This document shows, piece by piece, positions 30,170-40,339 of a stretch of DNA of 64,000 nucleotides. The notes beneath the pieces are model-generated. The model was not told the DNA's origin, ran no database searches, and worked only from the letters and a program-made list of their open reading frames with translations. Both the position numbers and the translations under genes were made by a program. This stretch comes from Undaria pinnatifida (Eukaryota; Sar; Phaeophyceae; Laminariales; Alariaceae): assembly GCA_012845835.1 (NCBI GenBank), contig JABAKD010000022.1, forward strand, positions 186,001-250,000, given 5' to 3'. Each line of letters begins with the position of its first letter. Within the stretch, counting starts at the first letter, position 1.

Positions 30170-30810
30170 TTAGTTTGGTATGTGTCCTACCCTCCTTGTC
30201 TATATGCAAGTAACTCGAGTCGATGGTACGACTCCAGATGCCGACGAATATGTTTCTGTTTATGGGCGACCGATTGTCTACTGCTGTGGTTTGCTGCACA
30301 AGTCGACGATTCCGGGAGATAAAATAAATACAAAATAGATGTGATGTTTTACCTAGCTCAAAATTCCCCACCTAAAGTATAAATACCAATACTTACCATT
30401 ATAGTGGACAAAAAATAAGACACCTCCCAATAAAAACTCACTCATATAGTATATTACGAGTACCAAGAACACAGCTTGCAAAGATGAGTATTGACCTGAA
30501 ATTCGTCAAACTCACGGCTGACGTCCTTGAAAATTAGTTATAAAATACACTTTGCCTCAAACGACATTATTATTCAGTTCGGCGTATCTATGCTATTTAC
30601 ACGTTACCAAAGCCAAGAATCAACAGATCGACTCCAGGCGCAACCGATGTGTATAGACGTGCTTACGGCTATTAGTAGCCCTGTTTCGGTTCTCCCCCGT
30701 TGGGAACTATATTAATGGATACAACCAGCACACACTGCACATACCGCACATATACTGCATACACACACTGCCCGTTCTGCACGCACACAGTACATGCTAC
30801 ATTATAAACT
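30170..30810. repeat. Dispersed duplication SD1, copy 2 with insert
   Basis: Same sequence as 25935-26360, interrupted at about 30321-30562 by a block containing R1 copy D. The short frames in the two copies (TPDADEYV...CCGLLH) differ by replacement changes, which suggests they are not under coding constraint. Confidence 0.85.
30360..30560 (+). repeat. Repeat R1 copy D
   Basis: Contains ATG at 30484 opening MSIDLKFVKLTADVLEN and stop. The 120 bases before it match inverted copy F at 42335-42465 almost base for base (ccattatagtggacaaaaaa). It lies in an insertion relative to SD1 copy 1. Confidence 0.85.
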
Positions 30811-31309
30811 GCGTTTATATGCTGCCCATATGCAACACATACCGCACACACTGCACATAAACTGCACACACACGCTGCATATACTGCAACGCAACACAGA
30901 TAGATGCCTTTGCCCCACATACTGGGAGGTCCTTGGTGGTCCTTCACGGTCTTTGGTTGATGTAGTCGTCATGATCCTGTCCGGACTTCATCATCGTGGT
31001 CATGAGAGTCTCCTGTTTGGCACGGATTTTCTTATGCGCAATGTTTAGGTATTTTGTTTTGGGCTTGAGCCATTTCAGTTTGCATTTTCCGTTGGCATGC
31101 GTTCCGCGTGGCGCGGTCTCTGTGGGGACGCAAACTGTAGAGGTGCACTTTTAAGGTTCCTCGATTGAGAACACCTATTCCCCCACCCAAACACTGATCT
31201 ATGAATTTGGAGAAAAGTGCAAGTTCTACCCGATGAGCAATGTATTGCATGGCCGAGGTATACGACGAAAATAACTGCAAAACATTAACGAAATTCCGAC
31301 GATAGGATT

Positions 31310-31360
31310 AGTAGGTTAAGGAGACCCGTCATTCAGAACAAAATAAGAACCAAAAAGTGC
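31310..31360 (-). repeat. Short dispersed element
   Basis: The reverse complement reads gcactttttggttcttattttg then ttctgaatgacgggtctcctta, matching 636-690 and the end of 51260-51312. Three copies of a 45-55 bp sequence; origin unknown. Confidence 0.6.
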
Positions 31361-31824
31361 TACTACGTTTATCGTAGATGCGTCTGGGAATGGTCATCGG
31401 TAGAATGGCTGGGTTAGCGTTGGTCATAACTAAAGGGTGGCAAAAACATCTTGGTTGGTTCGTCATGTACGACCTGGCGCGTTTTTGGAGATTCTTGCCG
31501 CAATTTCCCCCCCCCCACGTGGTGATGATGGTCGACCTGGCTTGTCACTCCATTATTTATGACAGACATCTGGACTAGAGGTGCTGGGCATGAGACAAAC
31601 CTTCTTGCATAAGTCGCAAAAGTGATTGAAGGCTCGTACCGCTTAAAATCATGATATCCTTCAAGGCGTTGGTAAGGTTGCCGTTCGCGTCGAAACATCC
31701 CGTGTTTCAGCAGTAGTTCTTTTTGTAGATATAGCAGCAACGCCAGGAACCTGACATCGATCTTTAGGACGCCGTAAAACCGCAAAGCGACTTTACGTAT
31801 ACAGTCGTTCTGCAGGCTACATTT

Positions 31825-31895
31825 CGACTGTCTGGTCTAGTGGATAGTTCGTCCACTTCTGAGTCTGGTGTGGGCGTGCTCAAGTCTCGGCATCC
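31825..31895 (+). pseudogene. tRNA-like relic
   Basis: ctggtctagtggatagttc resembles a D-arm, followed by an anticodon-arm-like tccacttctgagtctggtg and gctcaagtctcggc. Arms do not all pair. It shares the ctggtctagtg start with the relic at 27570-27660. Confidence 0.35.
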
Positions 31896-31928
31896 ATCGA
31901 CCACTTTTTCTTTATTTCCCCCAAACAG

Positions 31929-32080
31929 TCTGTAACAAGTGGTTCACCACGGAGATCATTGATGAGAAGCCGCCGAAGTTAACGAACTACAAAGTATATA
32001 CCAAAAACGCCCTTACTCCAGCAGTGCAGCCGTATGAAGTAGTGTTGTCGAGAACCAGACTGCGCGTGCGTCCTCGATAG
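31929..32080 (+). CDS. Candidate terminal exon, unidentified
   Basis: A good acceptor (ctttatttcccccaaacag) precedes VCNKWFTTEIIDEKPPKLTN then YKVYTKNALTPAVQPYEVVL and a basic tail SRTRLRVRPR with TAG stop. The composition is strongly protein-like: a mixed beta/charged segment and Arg-rich end. Upstream exons were not identified. Family unknown. Confidence 0.45.
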
Positions 32081-32129
32081 CTATTTTTCCAGAAAAGCGC
32101 TTGATTCAGTGATATGTCCAAAACGTGCA

Positions 32130-32283
32130 GAAGCAGCAGCTGCCGCAGCAGCAAGCTCCTCCAGGTGATGACGATGATCTTAACAGTGGTGTGGAGAGAG
32201 AGTAAATGTTGCTCTGCGCAGCAGCAGCGGCAGCAGCTCCAAATGACGATGACCTTGGCAGCCCTGTGCAGAACCCCACAGAT
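32130..32283 (+). repeat. Local duplication with CAG/GCA repeats
   Basis: 32130-32200 and 32218-32283 share gcagcagc...gcagctcc, then atgacgatgatctt / atgacgatgacctt and cagtggtgtg / cagccctgtg. In frame they encode QQQAPPGDDDDLNSG and AAAAAPNDDDLGSP. Confidence 0.6.
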
Positions 32284-32601
32284 GTAGAAGCCAGCAACAG
32301 CTCGAGCCTTAGCCATAATCTTCACTCGATGGCTCGCGACTCTTCATCAGTGCGCACACAAAAATCGAGGCTCGTAACTTTTGTGCGGGATTTTCCGCGT
32401 GCGACATGCGGTACGGCTGATGCGTTGCGTCAGACACTCTACATCAGGCAAGCACTGTCGGTCGGGGATAGCCGGCTGGTTGCCGAGCATCAGCTTATGG
32501 TTAGAGGTGGCGAAAGGGGTGGTGCACCAAGGCCAATTGCGTTGGTTGTTGGTGTTGTGGAAAAGAAGGCTGTGGGAAAAGTGATCGAGAGAGTGTGTTA
32601 G
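32206..32601 (+). CDS. Hypothetical 131-residue ORF
   Basis: ATG opens MLLCAAAAAAAPNDDDLGSP, a Ser-rich stretch, then a mixed region with RLVTFVRDFPRATCG and a C-terminal ALVVGVVEKKAVGKVIERVC. It starts inside a local duplication. Length and composition are compatible with a gene, but there is no recognisable domain and no splice evidence. Confidence 0.3.
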   Translation: MLLCAAAAAAAPNDDDLGSPVQNPTDVEASNSSSLSHNLHSMARDSSSVRTQKSRLVTFVRDFPRATCGTADALRQTLYIRQALSVGDSRLVAEHQLMVRGGERGGAPRPIALVVGVVEKKAVGKVIERVC

Positions 32602-33831
32602 GAGCATGATTATTGTCTGCTTGAACAAAATAAACCAGACTATGAAACATTGAAACCCTGAGACGAAAGACAAGCCCCGAATACCCATGCCCCTGCGTTC
32701 GTTGTTGAATCCTGAGGACGGTACGTCGAATAGAGCACCCCAGACAACAGGAAATATGACTGCTGATTGATCTCGTTGACAACCACCAATGACAAAAGGG
32801 TTATGGCTTAAATGACAGAAGGGTTAGGCTATGGCTTGCAATACGTAAGGATGTCGGCTCATAACGTAGCTTTGCACCCCGCCTGAAAAATACCAGGGTA
32901 CCCCCGAACACTTGCGACATACAGTAAATGGCTCTATGCATAGAACGTAGGGTTAGGATTAGGGTTAGGGTTAGCTATACATCAAACCGTCCGTTTGCAG
33001 AGTCTTGTACTTCGTATTTCCCCACTACCCGCGGATATTTGGAAACTCAGGCAAGCGTGTTTAGCACATATGGCTGCCCGTTGAAATACCCATTTGTAAC
33101 CCGGCGGGTTTTCAGAGACCCCGAGTACGGTACTGTACTGTACGGCTCTAACGGCTACTTTAGGCTGCGCATACTCACATCGCCTTATAGCACAGTAGCG
33201 ATCCCTCTACAGGGCAGGTAGGGTGTTGCCGGTCGCCCCCTATAATTCCTGAGAATCCCCTTGGCATATATGGGAACAACGAAAAGTATCAGTATGCAGA
33301 GTAGTGCCGGCTACCGCTATAGTGCCGATGGTTGCGGCTGCTATATGACGGCACCATAGAAGGACCACTACTGTAGCACAACGCAATGCTAGTAGTCGTA
33401 CTCATTCCTCCACTGCTTGTGTACTCTCCGCGTGATGTGCTCGTGTCACCGTGCCTGTTAGCATCGACGAACCCTCAGTCGAACGAATGAATGTTCATGT
33501 CGTGTATTATCGGCTGCTTCACACAAAGACGACTAGACAAAGGGAGAGTAATAGAGAGCGGGAGCCCTTGCGGGCGCGCACCCAAACCCTGAACACCCAA
33601 AATGCGGCACGACCAAAATTTGTCGCATTTGTAATCGACACGAAGCCGCCAATCTGGAGAGACCATACCGATGCCCTCCTTGGCTCTTCAAAAACAGTGA
33701 CGAACCTACCGTATATAGACTAGTGTCTAGGCAGTATCTCTAGTCTATGCCCTATAAATAAGTGACGGTTAAACAAGAAACCTAGCCTCCGGATCAAAAC
33801 CTCTCGCATTAGACTAGATCCTGAAAATAAC
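32602..33831. other. No gene recognised
   Basis: Contains a four-unit TTAGGG/TTAGGA run (32948-32973) and tagtgccgg-rich sequence near 33300. ORF 33451-33723 has no domain. Confidence 0.4.
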
Positions 33832-34100
33832 TGTTATGCCAACCATAGAAAAGGCCATAGCCGCCGCGCCTATAACATGAAAACGAAGGTAAAAAACAAC
33901 AGCATGTGCCAGAGATCACGAGAAACCCAGTTCACCAGGGGCAAAAGTCTCCCAATGCCCCATACTCCCGCCATAGATACACAGATCGCGACGGAAATGC
34001 GAGATGGCAGTGTCCTTTCCGCATGATTTTGAATATAGTAATGACCCCGCGCTACACTAAAAAAATCGACTCATAATCAAGATTCAGAGAGTAGATAACA
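33832..34100 (-). repeat. Putative copia LTR (single)
   Basis: On the plus strand the block runs from TGTTA to TAACA, the inverted ends typical of Ty1/copia LTRs, is 269 bp long, and lies 30-40 bases beyond the end of the pol frame. No second copy is present beyond the other end of the relic, so the call rests on ends and position only. Confidence 0.4.
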
Positions 34101-34139
34101 TGCTCAATTCATCACGCATGCGAATTCATCATGAAACCC

Positions 34140-34730
34140 CTGTGGGCCCTGAATACAGCACTAACCAGTTAATGATTTGGTCAGAATCACTGCATGTTGT
34201 TTCTTAGATGGAACGTACTCAACCGAAATCGTTCTCCACCCCACCAACTCTCAAAACAATGGGACCGCACGCCGATTTGCTTGGTCCTTGCCGAGCTAAG
34301 TGAGCTGTTGGCCGAAGCGATAGCACCTTCCTAGTCTACGACCTCGAAGCACTCCTCCAACAGAGATAGAACTACCAAAATACAACACCGATTTCGCAAG
34401 CAGCGCCTCCTTAACTCCATCCCCGAGTGTCACGTATTCAGCCTCGGTGGTCGAGAGAGTGACCATATTCTGCGTGTTGCTACCCCAGCTCACTACTGAG
34501 TTTCCGAGAGCAACTGCTGCTCCCGTACCAGACTGCCTGTCGTCTGTCTTCTCGGTGTAATTCGCATCTGTAAGCACCATCAGGTTCCATCCCGACTCCT
34601 GTTCAATCGTAAGACCAAGATCCTTCGTTCCGAGCAAGTATTTGATGAGAATGAGCACCGCCTTCCAATGCCTTGCGGTTAGGTTCTGGGAGTGACGCGC
34701 CACAGCATGCATAGAGTTAGCGATGTTCGC
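34140..34730 (-). pseudogene. copia RNase H
   Basis: LTDANYTEKTDDRQSGTG and LSTTEAEYVTLGDGVKEALL are the two hallmark copia RNase H motifs. The end, in another frame, reads VPSKKQHAVILTKSL (cf. VPSKEQxADILTKAL), and ARTKQIGVRSH precedes it (cf. SRTKHIDVRYH). Confidence 0.85.
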
Positions 34731-34860
34731 CCTTGAATTTTTTTAGCCAGCCACATTAGGTCTCCTACAGCCTCCCTGTAGTTCCAAGAAACACCCGCCT
34801 TGCCTTCCATTCTCGCTCCTAAGTCCGCACCAGGGCAAGCGGGGTAAAGGGCAATCGTCG

Positions 34861-35600
34861 TCACGCTAAAACGCCATGCAAAGTTCTCATCGAAAGTTGT
34901 CTGAACGACGCTAAGCTTACCCTCTCCGAGTCCTGCGTAAACTCACACCCCATCAAGAAAGAAAGCTCCCCGCGGTCGTTCGTTGAAAAGCCCGCATTGG
35001 TCACCAAGAGTAGCTTGTCAATCTCACCCCTCGGGCCAGCTACCGCCGTATCGGCTACATGGACCGTCAAAGTTAGTACTACCTTGCCTTTCCCAATCAG
35101 ACAAAACACGCAAGAGTAGGTCTTGCACTGCCCCATACCAGGCACAGTAGCCAACTTCACAACCAGCAGGCCATCCCACAGCAGCCCACTTTGCCTCAAG
35201 ATATACACAGCCTGTTCGAGACGCACAAACTTGCCAGACAGTTTACCACATCCAATTGGAAGCTCCATGTACACCACGCAGTCCAAGTCAGCCTTTGTAA
35301 ATGTCTGCGCTACAGCTAGGTGGTACGCTTTGTAATTCAGCGCATTAGCAACAGCCACTGCAACTTTGATTGATGCTGCTGCAGGTGTGGGTGCGGACAT
35401 TCGGAGGTAGTCCACAAGCCTTTCCGCATAAACCCCTTTGCAACAAGCCTATGAGCCTTCGCTGTAGTGATCAACTCTCCTTGTCAGACTTGTATAACAG
35501 CACTCACGTACTGTAGACCCATTGACTTTTTCCAGTTTGGGTAGGTTGTCCAACACCGTCAACATCTTCGATTTCGCAAGCCCTTGCATTTCTTTGTCCA
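34861..35600 (-). pseudogene. copia reverse transcriptase, inactive
   Basis: FTKADLDCVVYMELPIGCG matches AFLNGDLDEEVYMEQPEGF, and the active-site block reads VHVADTAVAG in place of YVDDMLIAG. A TAG and frame changes break the 5' part (35416-35600), where LAKSKMLTVLDNLP matches the start of the domain. Confidence 0.85.
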
Positions 35601-35751
35601 TAATCTGGTACTACGCCCCCTTCTAACGCGACCGGTCTACACCTGCTACCATTTTACAGGGGGTACCTCTGCTTCGCCAGCAGGACCACTGGGTGTGCAA
35701 AACTAAGCTTCCCGTTGGGTTTCGGTGGCGACCAAGGAGACCTCGTCGACA

Positions 35752-36195
35752 TTACTCACGACCGAGAGGAAGTTGCTGACTTGAACCGCCTAGCGTCAGA
35801 GCGTCTGACGGCTCGTCGGACTTCCACGGGTTCGAGGAGGTAAGCCAACCCCGCAGCTCACCAAGCTCGTATCCTCCGAAACCTTCCTCCGAATCAATTT
35901 CCTTCCCCTGACGTACCCAGTCAACCAGAAGGGCGTGCGAAGAATTCAACACAGGTTCCTCGGCATGAATTTGGCTCCCGGCTCTTGTCAGAGACAAGAG
36001 GCTCACCGGCGTGTACCAGCTCTGCAACCTGCACGCTTCCCCTTTGAGCAGCTCAACGGCGCGCTCATCGGCGGGAACGCCGCCGGTACTGTCGTTGCTA
36101 CTGCCACCGTTGACGCTGCTGCTGCTGTTGCTGGAGTTGCTGCCGGGACCGTGTGAGGCGCTATTAATATTGCCCCCTCGATCGATCTTCCGCAC
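35752..36195 (-). pseudogene. copia hinge region between INT and RT
   Basis: Low-complexity Ser/Asn/Gly frame between the integrase and RT domains, as the variable hinge of copia polyproteins. Not assignable by motif alone. Confidence 0.4.
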
Positions 36196-36232
36196 GCCAC
36201 TTCCGTCATCGGCGTCTCACCGCTGGCGGCGT

Positions 36233-36592
36233 CTATGTCGTCGGCAGCTCCGCTTGAGCTGACCCACGCCACGTCGAGGTCTTCATGGTAAGTCTGACAC
36301 GCACCCCCCCCCCGACCACCTGGACGGGTCGTGCCTTCCCGTCCCTCACCAGTGACAACGCCGGTTTCCCCGCGTCACCGGACGTAGGGGTCGTCTGCTC
36401 AAAGCAAACGAAAAGAGTTGGGGTAGAACATGTTGCCAGGTGATTCCGGGAAATCAGTGCTTCCAAGCTTCCTTTGGCGTAAACACGCACGCCAACTGGA
36501 GAATGGTTAGCTGAGGGGCCAAAAGAATATCCTGGCTTCGCTTGTGCGTCAATCTTTCTGTCGCACCTAGTCCTGCAACAAGTTTGAGCCAC
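36233..36592 (-). pseudogene. copia post-integrase segment
   Basis: DRKIDAQAKPGYSFGPS matches the family's KLDxKAKPGIFLGYS box, followed by VGVRVYAKGSLEALISRNH (cf. GYRVWDPKTGKVI-SRDV). Confidence 0.7.
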
Positions 36593-36767
36593 GCCAGCAT
36601 CGTTGGGGGTGGCTAATCAACATACTACATCTCGCACGGTGATTTGTGTTTGGGGTTCGAAGAAATTGCTGTGCGGATAAACACATCGCATGCGCAATTG
36701 TGGGCTTTGAGCAACAGGAGAGCAATAGCCGGTGACGATACGTCTTTGAAGGATACCCTCGCCTGGA

Positions 36768-36833
36768 GTCATCGGCTGTAGTCATCGGCTGTAGTCATCG
36801 GCTGTAGTCATCGGCTGTAGTCATCGGCTGTTG
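36768..36833. repeat. 13-bp minisatellite (GTCATCGGCTGTA)n
   Basis: Five perfect tandem units inside the copia relic (INT-RT spacer). Confidence 0.95.
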
Positions 36834-37111
36834 TAGTCAAGTCATCCCACGGTAGGAGTTTCACTTTTTGCGCCAGAAGTCCCTGGCCAATTGAGCTCCT
36901 CACGTGAGGAACTACCGGTTAGTGAAGCAATTTCACGAGCACACAAACTGTTTCAACGCTAAGGCATAGAAGCTTGGCCGGGTTGTGCGAACGAATGCCT
37001 TCGAAGTCATTTTTCGGGTGGGATATTGAGTTCCTCATGTAAGGACCTCAGGGACTGATGTTGCACCCTTACCGTGGGATGGCTCCCTGGAAAGCGCAAT
37101 CCTTCGTTAGC

Positions 37112-37408
37112 TTACCAATGAAAGCAAAGACCACGTCCTGCCACACCATTTAGCTGCGACCCATCCGCCGACATAAACTCGTGCTTTATGCGATGTTTCC
37201 TGCAAGTCTCATTGAATTCTCCACCTTTTCCCTCACTCGCATCGCCAGACGGAATAATCTCATGGATGCCCCCCCGCAAGCAGATGTAAGTGAGCCACTG
37301 CTCAAGCATATATATCCGGGACCTCGGCCTTACTGCGCAGACAGTATTCCACGACAGCCGAGTCTTATCGTCCTGAAAAATCATGGCATACTGATTACCT
37401 CCCCTCAA
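37112..37408 (-). pseudogene. copia integrase core fragment
   Basis: QYAMIFQDDKTRLSW corresponds to the first catalytic Asp region, KGGEFNETCRKHRIKHEF to the D/NGGEF and C-x-x-x-GI-x-H/QEF region, and SQLNGVAGRG to the PQ-x-NGVAER motif. The catalytic-region Asp before GGEF reads Lys/Gly, so activity is unlikely. Confidence 0.8.
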
Positions 37409-37790
37409 ATTAACGTCCTTTAGATCGCTGAGGTCGAAAAAACGCTTTTCAGTTTTTTATCTGAACGGCGGTCAGTGTCTTTGTTGACTGGTGCGCCGAT
37501 GCCCTTTGCCATCGAACACCCCACACACGGGAGTAGCCTGCTCTCCTTCTTCAGCTTCACGCATTGTTGCTCCGCAGACCTCAGCAACAGGCGGTGGTAA
37601 GTGTGGGCAGTGGAGCGACGGGAGGCGTTGATTTCCTCATCAGTAGTGGGTAAAAGTCAAGGGGCAAATAACGGCGCAAGCTTGAACTGTCCCAGCATCA
37701 AGTATAGTACCGTGCGAGACGTACAAAGTTTGGACCAAAGGGAATAGCAGCGACTCGAAAGATTTGAGGTTGACAATGACTCCTCTGTTA

Positions 37791-38381
37791 TCACCAAGGT
37801 AGGTGTGGTCTCGTCTGACACAAGCGCGCTTTAAGAACAGGTGGTAGCTTAGGCTTGGTACGTAAGTAACGTCGACAAGCTTCAGGCGTACCGAAAAAAA
37901 AAATCTGTGCATATTGAAACTCAACAACAAGATTGCCGTGACCTTCAATCGGAAGATGCCTTTCAGTAGCGACACGTACGGCCTTGTTGCATGGGCGGAT
38001 ATCAGCCATATTTTCGTAATTGTATGACGTGTTGCGGGACGACCCGGAGTCGAAACACCAACCCTCCAAGGACTTCCTCTCTTCCCCAGCCTGCAATGCC
38101 AACGCCAACCTCTCTTTACCACCTCTAATAGAACAGCCACCCACATACTCGACTGATGCCACAAGGGTCCCTTGGAGATGCCCATATACCGCATCGCCAC
38201 TATCATCCACCCCGGTCGCCATGAACGACGCCGCCGCAATGGCACCAACTCCCGGGTGCGGCATCTTAATCGCCAGCACTGACTCAATATTTGCCGGAGA
38301 CGCCGTCAGCTGCTTTCTTCGTGGCCTAGCCCATGGCACCTCGGAAGATCTCTTGAACGTCCTCATGGCAGACGTCCTCAA
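37791..38381 (-). pseudogene. copia protease region
   Basis: GWCFDSGSSRNTSYN is the copia-type aspartic protease motif (D-S-G-S/A-S-x-H/N). A frameshift near 37890 moves the continuation LKLVDVTYVPSLSYHLF (cf. family L-x-DVLYVPGL) into another frame (37640-37890). Confidence 0.8.
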
Positions 38382-38399
38382 ATCATCTCATCATTTATC

Positions 38400-38794
38400 G
38401 TGTCACTTGTGGTCAAAGATGTCGGTGTACCTAAAATTCCACAATGTGCCACCGTGCCTGACCGTGTTACGTTCTCGCCAAGAGATCGTCCAGGTGATAC
38501 TCCTTTCGAGGAGCAGAAAGTTGTTCAAGAGAGCAAGGCTGCAGAGCAGGCAGCCCAAAGCCAAGAGCTGATGAGGATGGTTGCGATGGCCGACATCCTG
38601 TGGGGAAGAAGGATTCAGGTGGGCAGACGCAAGAGGCGTCAGCCACGGGTGGCGGAAAGCGAGATCCTTCGGCGTCACCAACACCCCGAGATTATCCTTT
38701 GAGCACCAGCAAAGATACTGTGTCTCCGTCGAGGTTGGCCCCCGAGGGGACCAACCTAGCGAGAGTGGATAAGACAGAGACTACGGTCTCACCG
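38400..38794 (+). CDS. Fragment of a plus-strand reading frame ending at a donor
   Basis: An open frame (PQCATVPDRVTFSPRDRPGD, EEQKVVQESKAAEQAAQSQE) shifts once near 38600 to SGGQTQEASATGGGKRDPSA and ends TTVSPVS at a consensus donor (accg|gtgagt, GT at 38795). It abuts the truncated end of the minus-strand copia relic. It looks like a disordered, charged protein segment, perhaps a host exon or another element's gag; the frameshift suggests decay. Confidence 0.35.
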
Positions 38795-39164
38795 GTGAGT
38801 GCACGCAATGTCCGTCAGCAATACATGGGGATGCCAAAGATTGTACCCCGGATCCTGAAAGACCCAGGGTGGTTTTCCTTAAGATCGAGAACAAGTGATA
38901 ACAGGGTATAACAAAAGTTTAGGATGGATTTTTTCTTTAGGGTGGGATTTTGTTTCTTGGTTGAGAGATCGTCCAAAACATTTCCGACCGAGGGCTCCCG
39001 ATCGAACATTTTTTGCCCACTACTCGTCATCGTTGCCAAGCTCGAAGAGCTATTTTTGCCTCTGCGTGCATCTAGGGATAAACACTGCTGTATGTAGAAT
39101 CGACGCTGCTGTGTCTGCATCAAGCCAGCATCATTTAAATGAGATATAAAAATAGTTCAACACA

Positions 39165-39960
39165 AAAATTTTGTCGAAACTCATCTTTGCAAGCTGTGTG
39201 TGATACTCCGATCGCGCGTATTACGGGTTGTGTGTCCTCATTAAGGATATAGGTCGGCGACTCCCCTTGCAACTACAGTGTAGCTATCAGGGTCAACAGG
39301 GTGATGTTAGTCAGTCTGTGCGCAGAAACTATAAACAAAAACCGTTTTGAGGGGGACAAAATCTGACAGCTGTAGAAGGAAATGCATCATCAGTTTATCA
39401 AGTGAATCCTGTAGTAGGTGAGGGGAGGGCGGAGTATTTAAGGACGTGGAAGCCTGTGTTTGATCAAGAGGGAGCGCGGGGGGGGGGCGGGGGGCGGGAC
39501 GGGCGGAGCAGCTCAATCTGTGCGTGGAAACTATAAATCCTTCAAGGGGATAAATCTGACGGTTTTGGAAATAATGCACCAGTTTGTGATGGGGGGGGGG
39601 CGGAACGGGCGGGGCAGCTCAATCTGTGCGTGGGAACTATAAATCTTTTAAGGGGATAAGTCTGACGGTTTTGGAAATGATGCACCAGTTTATCATGTAT
39701 ATCCTGTAGTAAGTCGTACAACCAGTGAGGAGAGGGCGGAGCGTTCGAGGGGGTGGGGAGGGGTGGGGCGGGGAGGGGGGGGGAGGGGGGGGTGGGGGGG
39801 TGGAAAGGGTTTTTCAAAACAACATCTTTAGGCCGCATCGATGTAGGGGTTTGTTATACGCGTAGTGCTAGGTCTAGGCGATGGTGCGGGTGGTGGGGAA
39901 GGAGGGGGTGTTGGGGGGAGGGGGAGGGGTGTGAATTGCAGCAGCGGCATGGATGGCTCT
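39165..39960 (-). repeat. Repeat R1 copy E (long form, internally duplicated)
   Basis: The peptide start reads MSFDKIF, then diverges. It keeps the R1 leader (ccgatcgcgcgtattacggg) and the acgtgg...gatcaa block, and has three copies of a 75-100 bp unit (gtgcgtggaaactataaatcctt ... aaatctgacggttttggaaa) with poly-G runs. Also matches 12300-12735. Confidence 0.85.
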
Positions 39961-40099
39961 AGAAAGATAATGGGGTAATATCAAGTGCGTGGAAATGTAT
40001 ATTACTCTGGCAGACTTCGATGTTAGGTGGGGCGTTTGAGCAACAGGGAGCTGGACAAAACAAAGGGGGGGAGGAGGGTTTTCAAGAGGTTTAGGTCAC

Positions 40100-40135
40100 A
40101 TATAATCTAAAAATACACTCCAGCTGTGAGGTCAA
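40100..40135 (-). repeat. Repeat R1 fragment
   Basis: aaaatacactccagctgtgagg is identical to the peptide-3' end of copies C and G, then breaks at a TTAATATATACCAGGTA stretch. Confidence 0.6.
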
Positions 40136-40199
40136 TTAATATATACCAGGTATCACGCGCAGCTTTCGAAGACAGCAGTATTGATTGTTAATATATACA

Positions 40200-40335
40200 A
40201 GGGCTCCGCATAGGTAGGGCAGGGCAGCACTTCGAATTGTTCGATTCAATACTTGGTAGAGTGAAAAAAGTCACCACACACATTCATAGTCTGCACCTAC
40301 AGTATGTAAGGTAATGCCAAGAGCTCGATATAGAC
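40200..40335. repeat. Dispersed duplication SD2, copy 2 (no hairpin)
   Basis: gggctccgcat aggtagggcagggcagcac matches 26384-26450 but lacks the 26391-26423 hairpin; a different 50-base insert follows. Confidence 0.75.
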
Positions 40336-40339
40336 TAAC

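Larger units (their letters stand above)
34130..38381 (-). mobile_element. Ty1/copia retrotransposon relic (pol order PR-INT-RT-RH)
   Basis: On the minus strand the copia order is protease (38050-38110), integrase (37112-37408), post-integrase linker (36233-36592), reverse transcriptase (34861-35600) and RNase H (34140-34730), in at least five frames. Integrase before RT identifies Ty1/copia. The RT active-site YVDD is replaced by HVAD, so it is catalytically dead. No gag and no 5' LTR are visible; the element is truncated near 38381. Frames are broken by several indels and stops. Confidence 0.88.
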
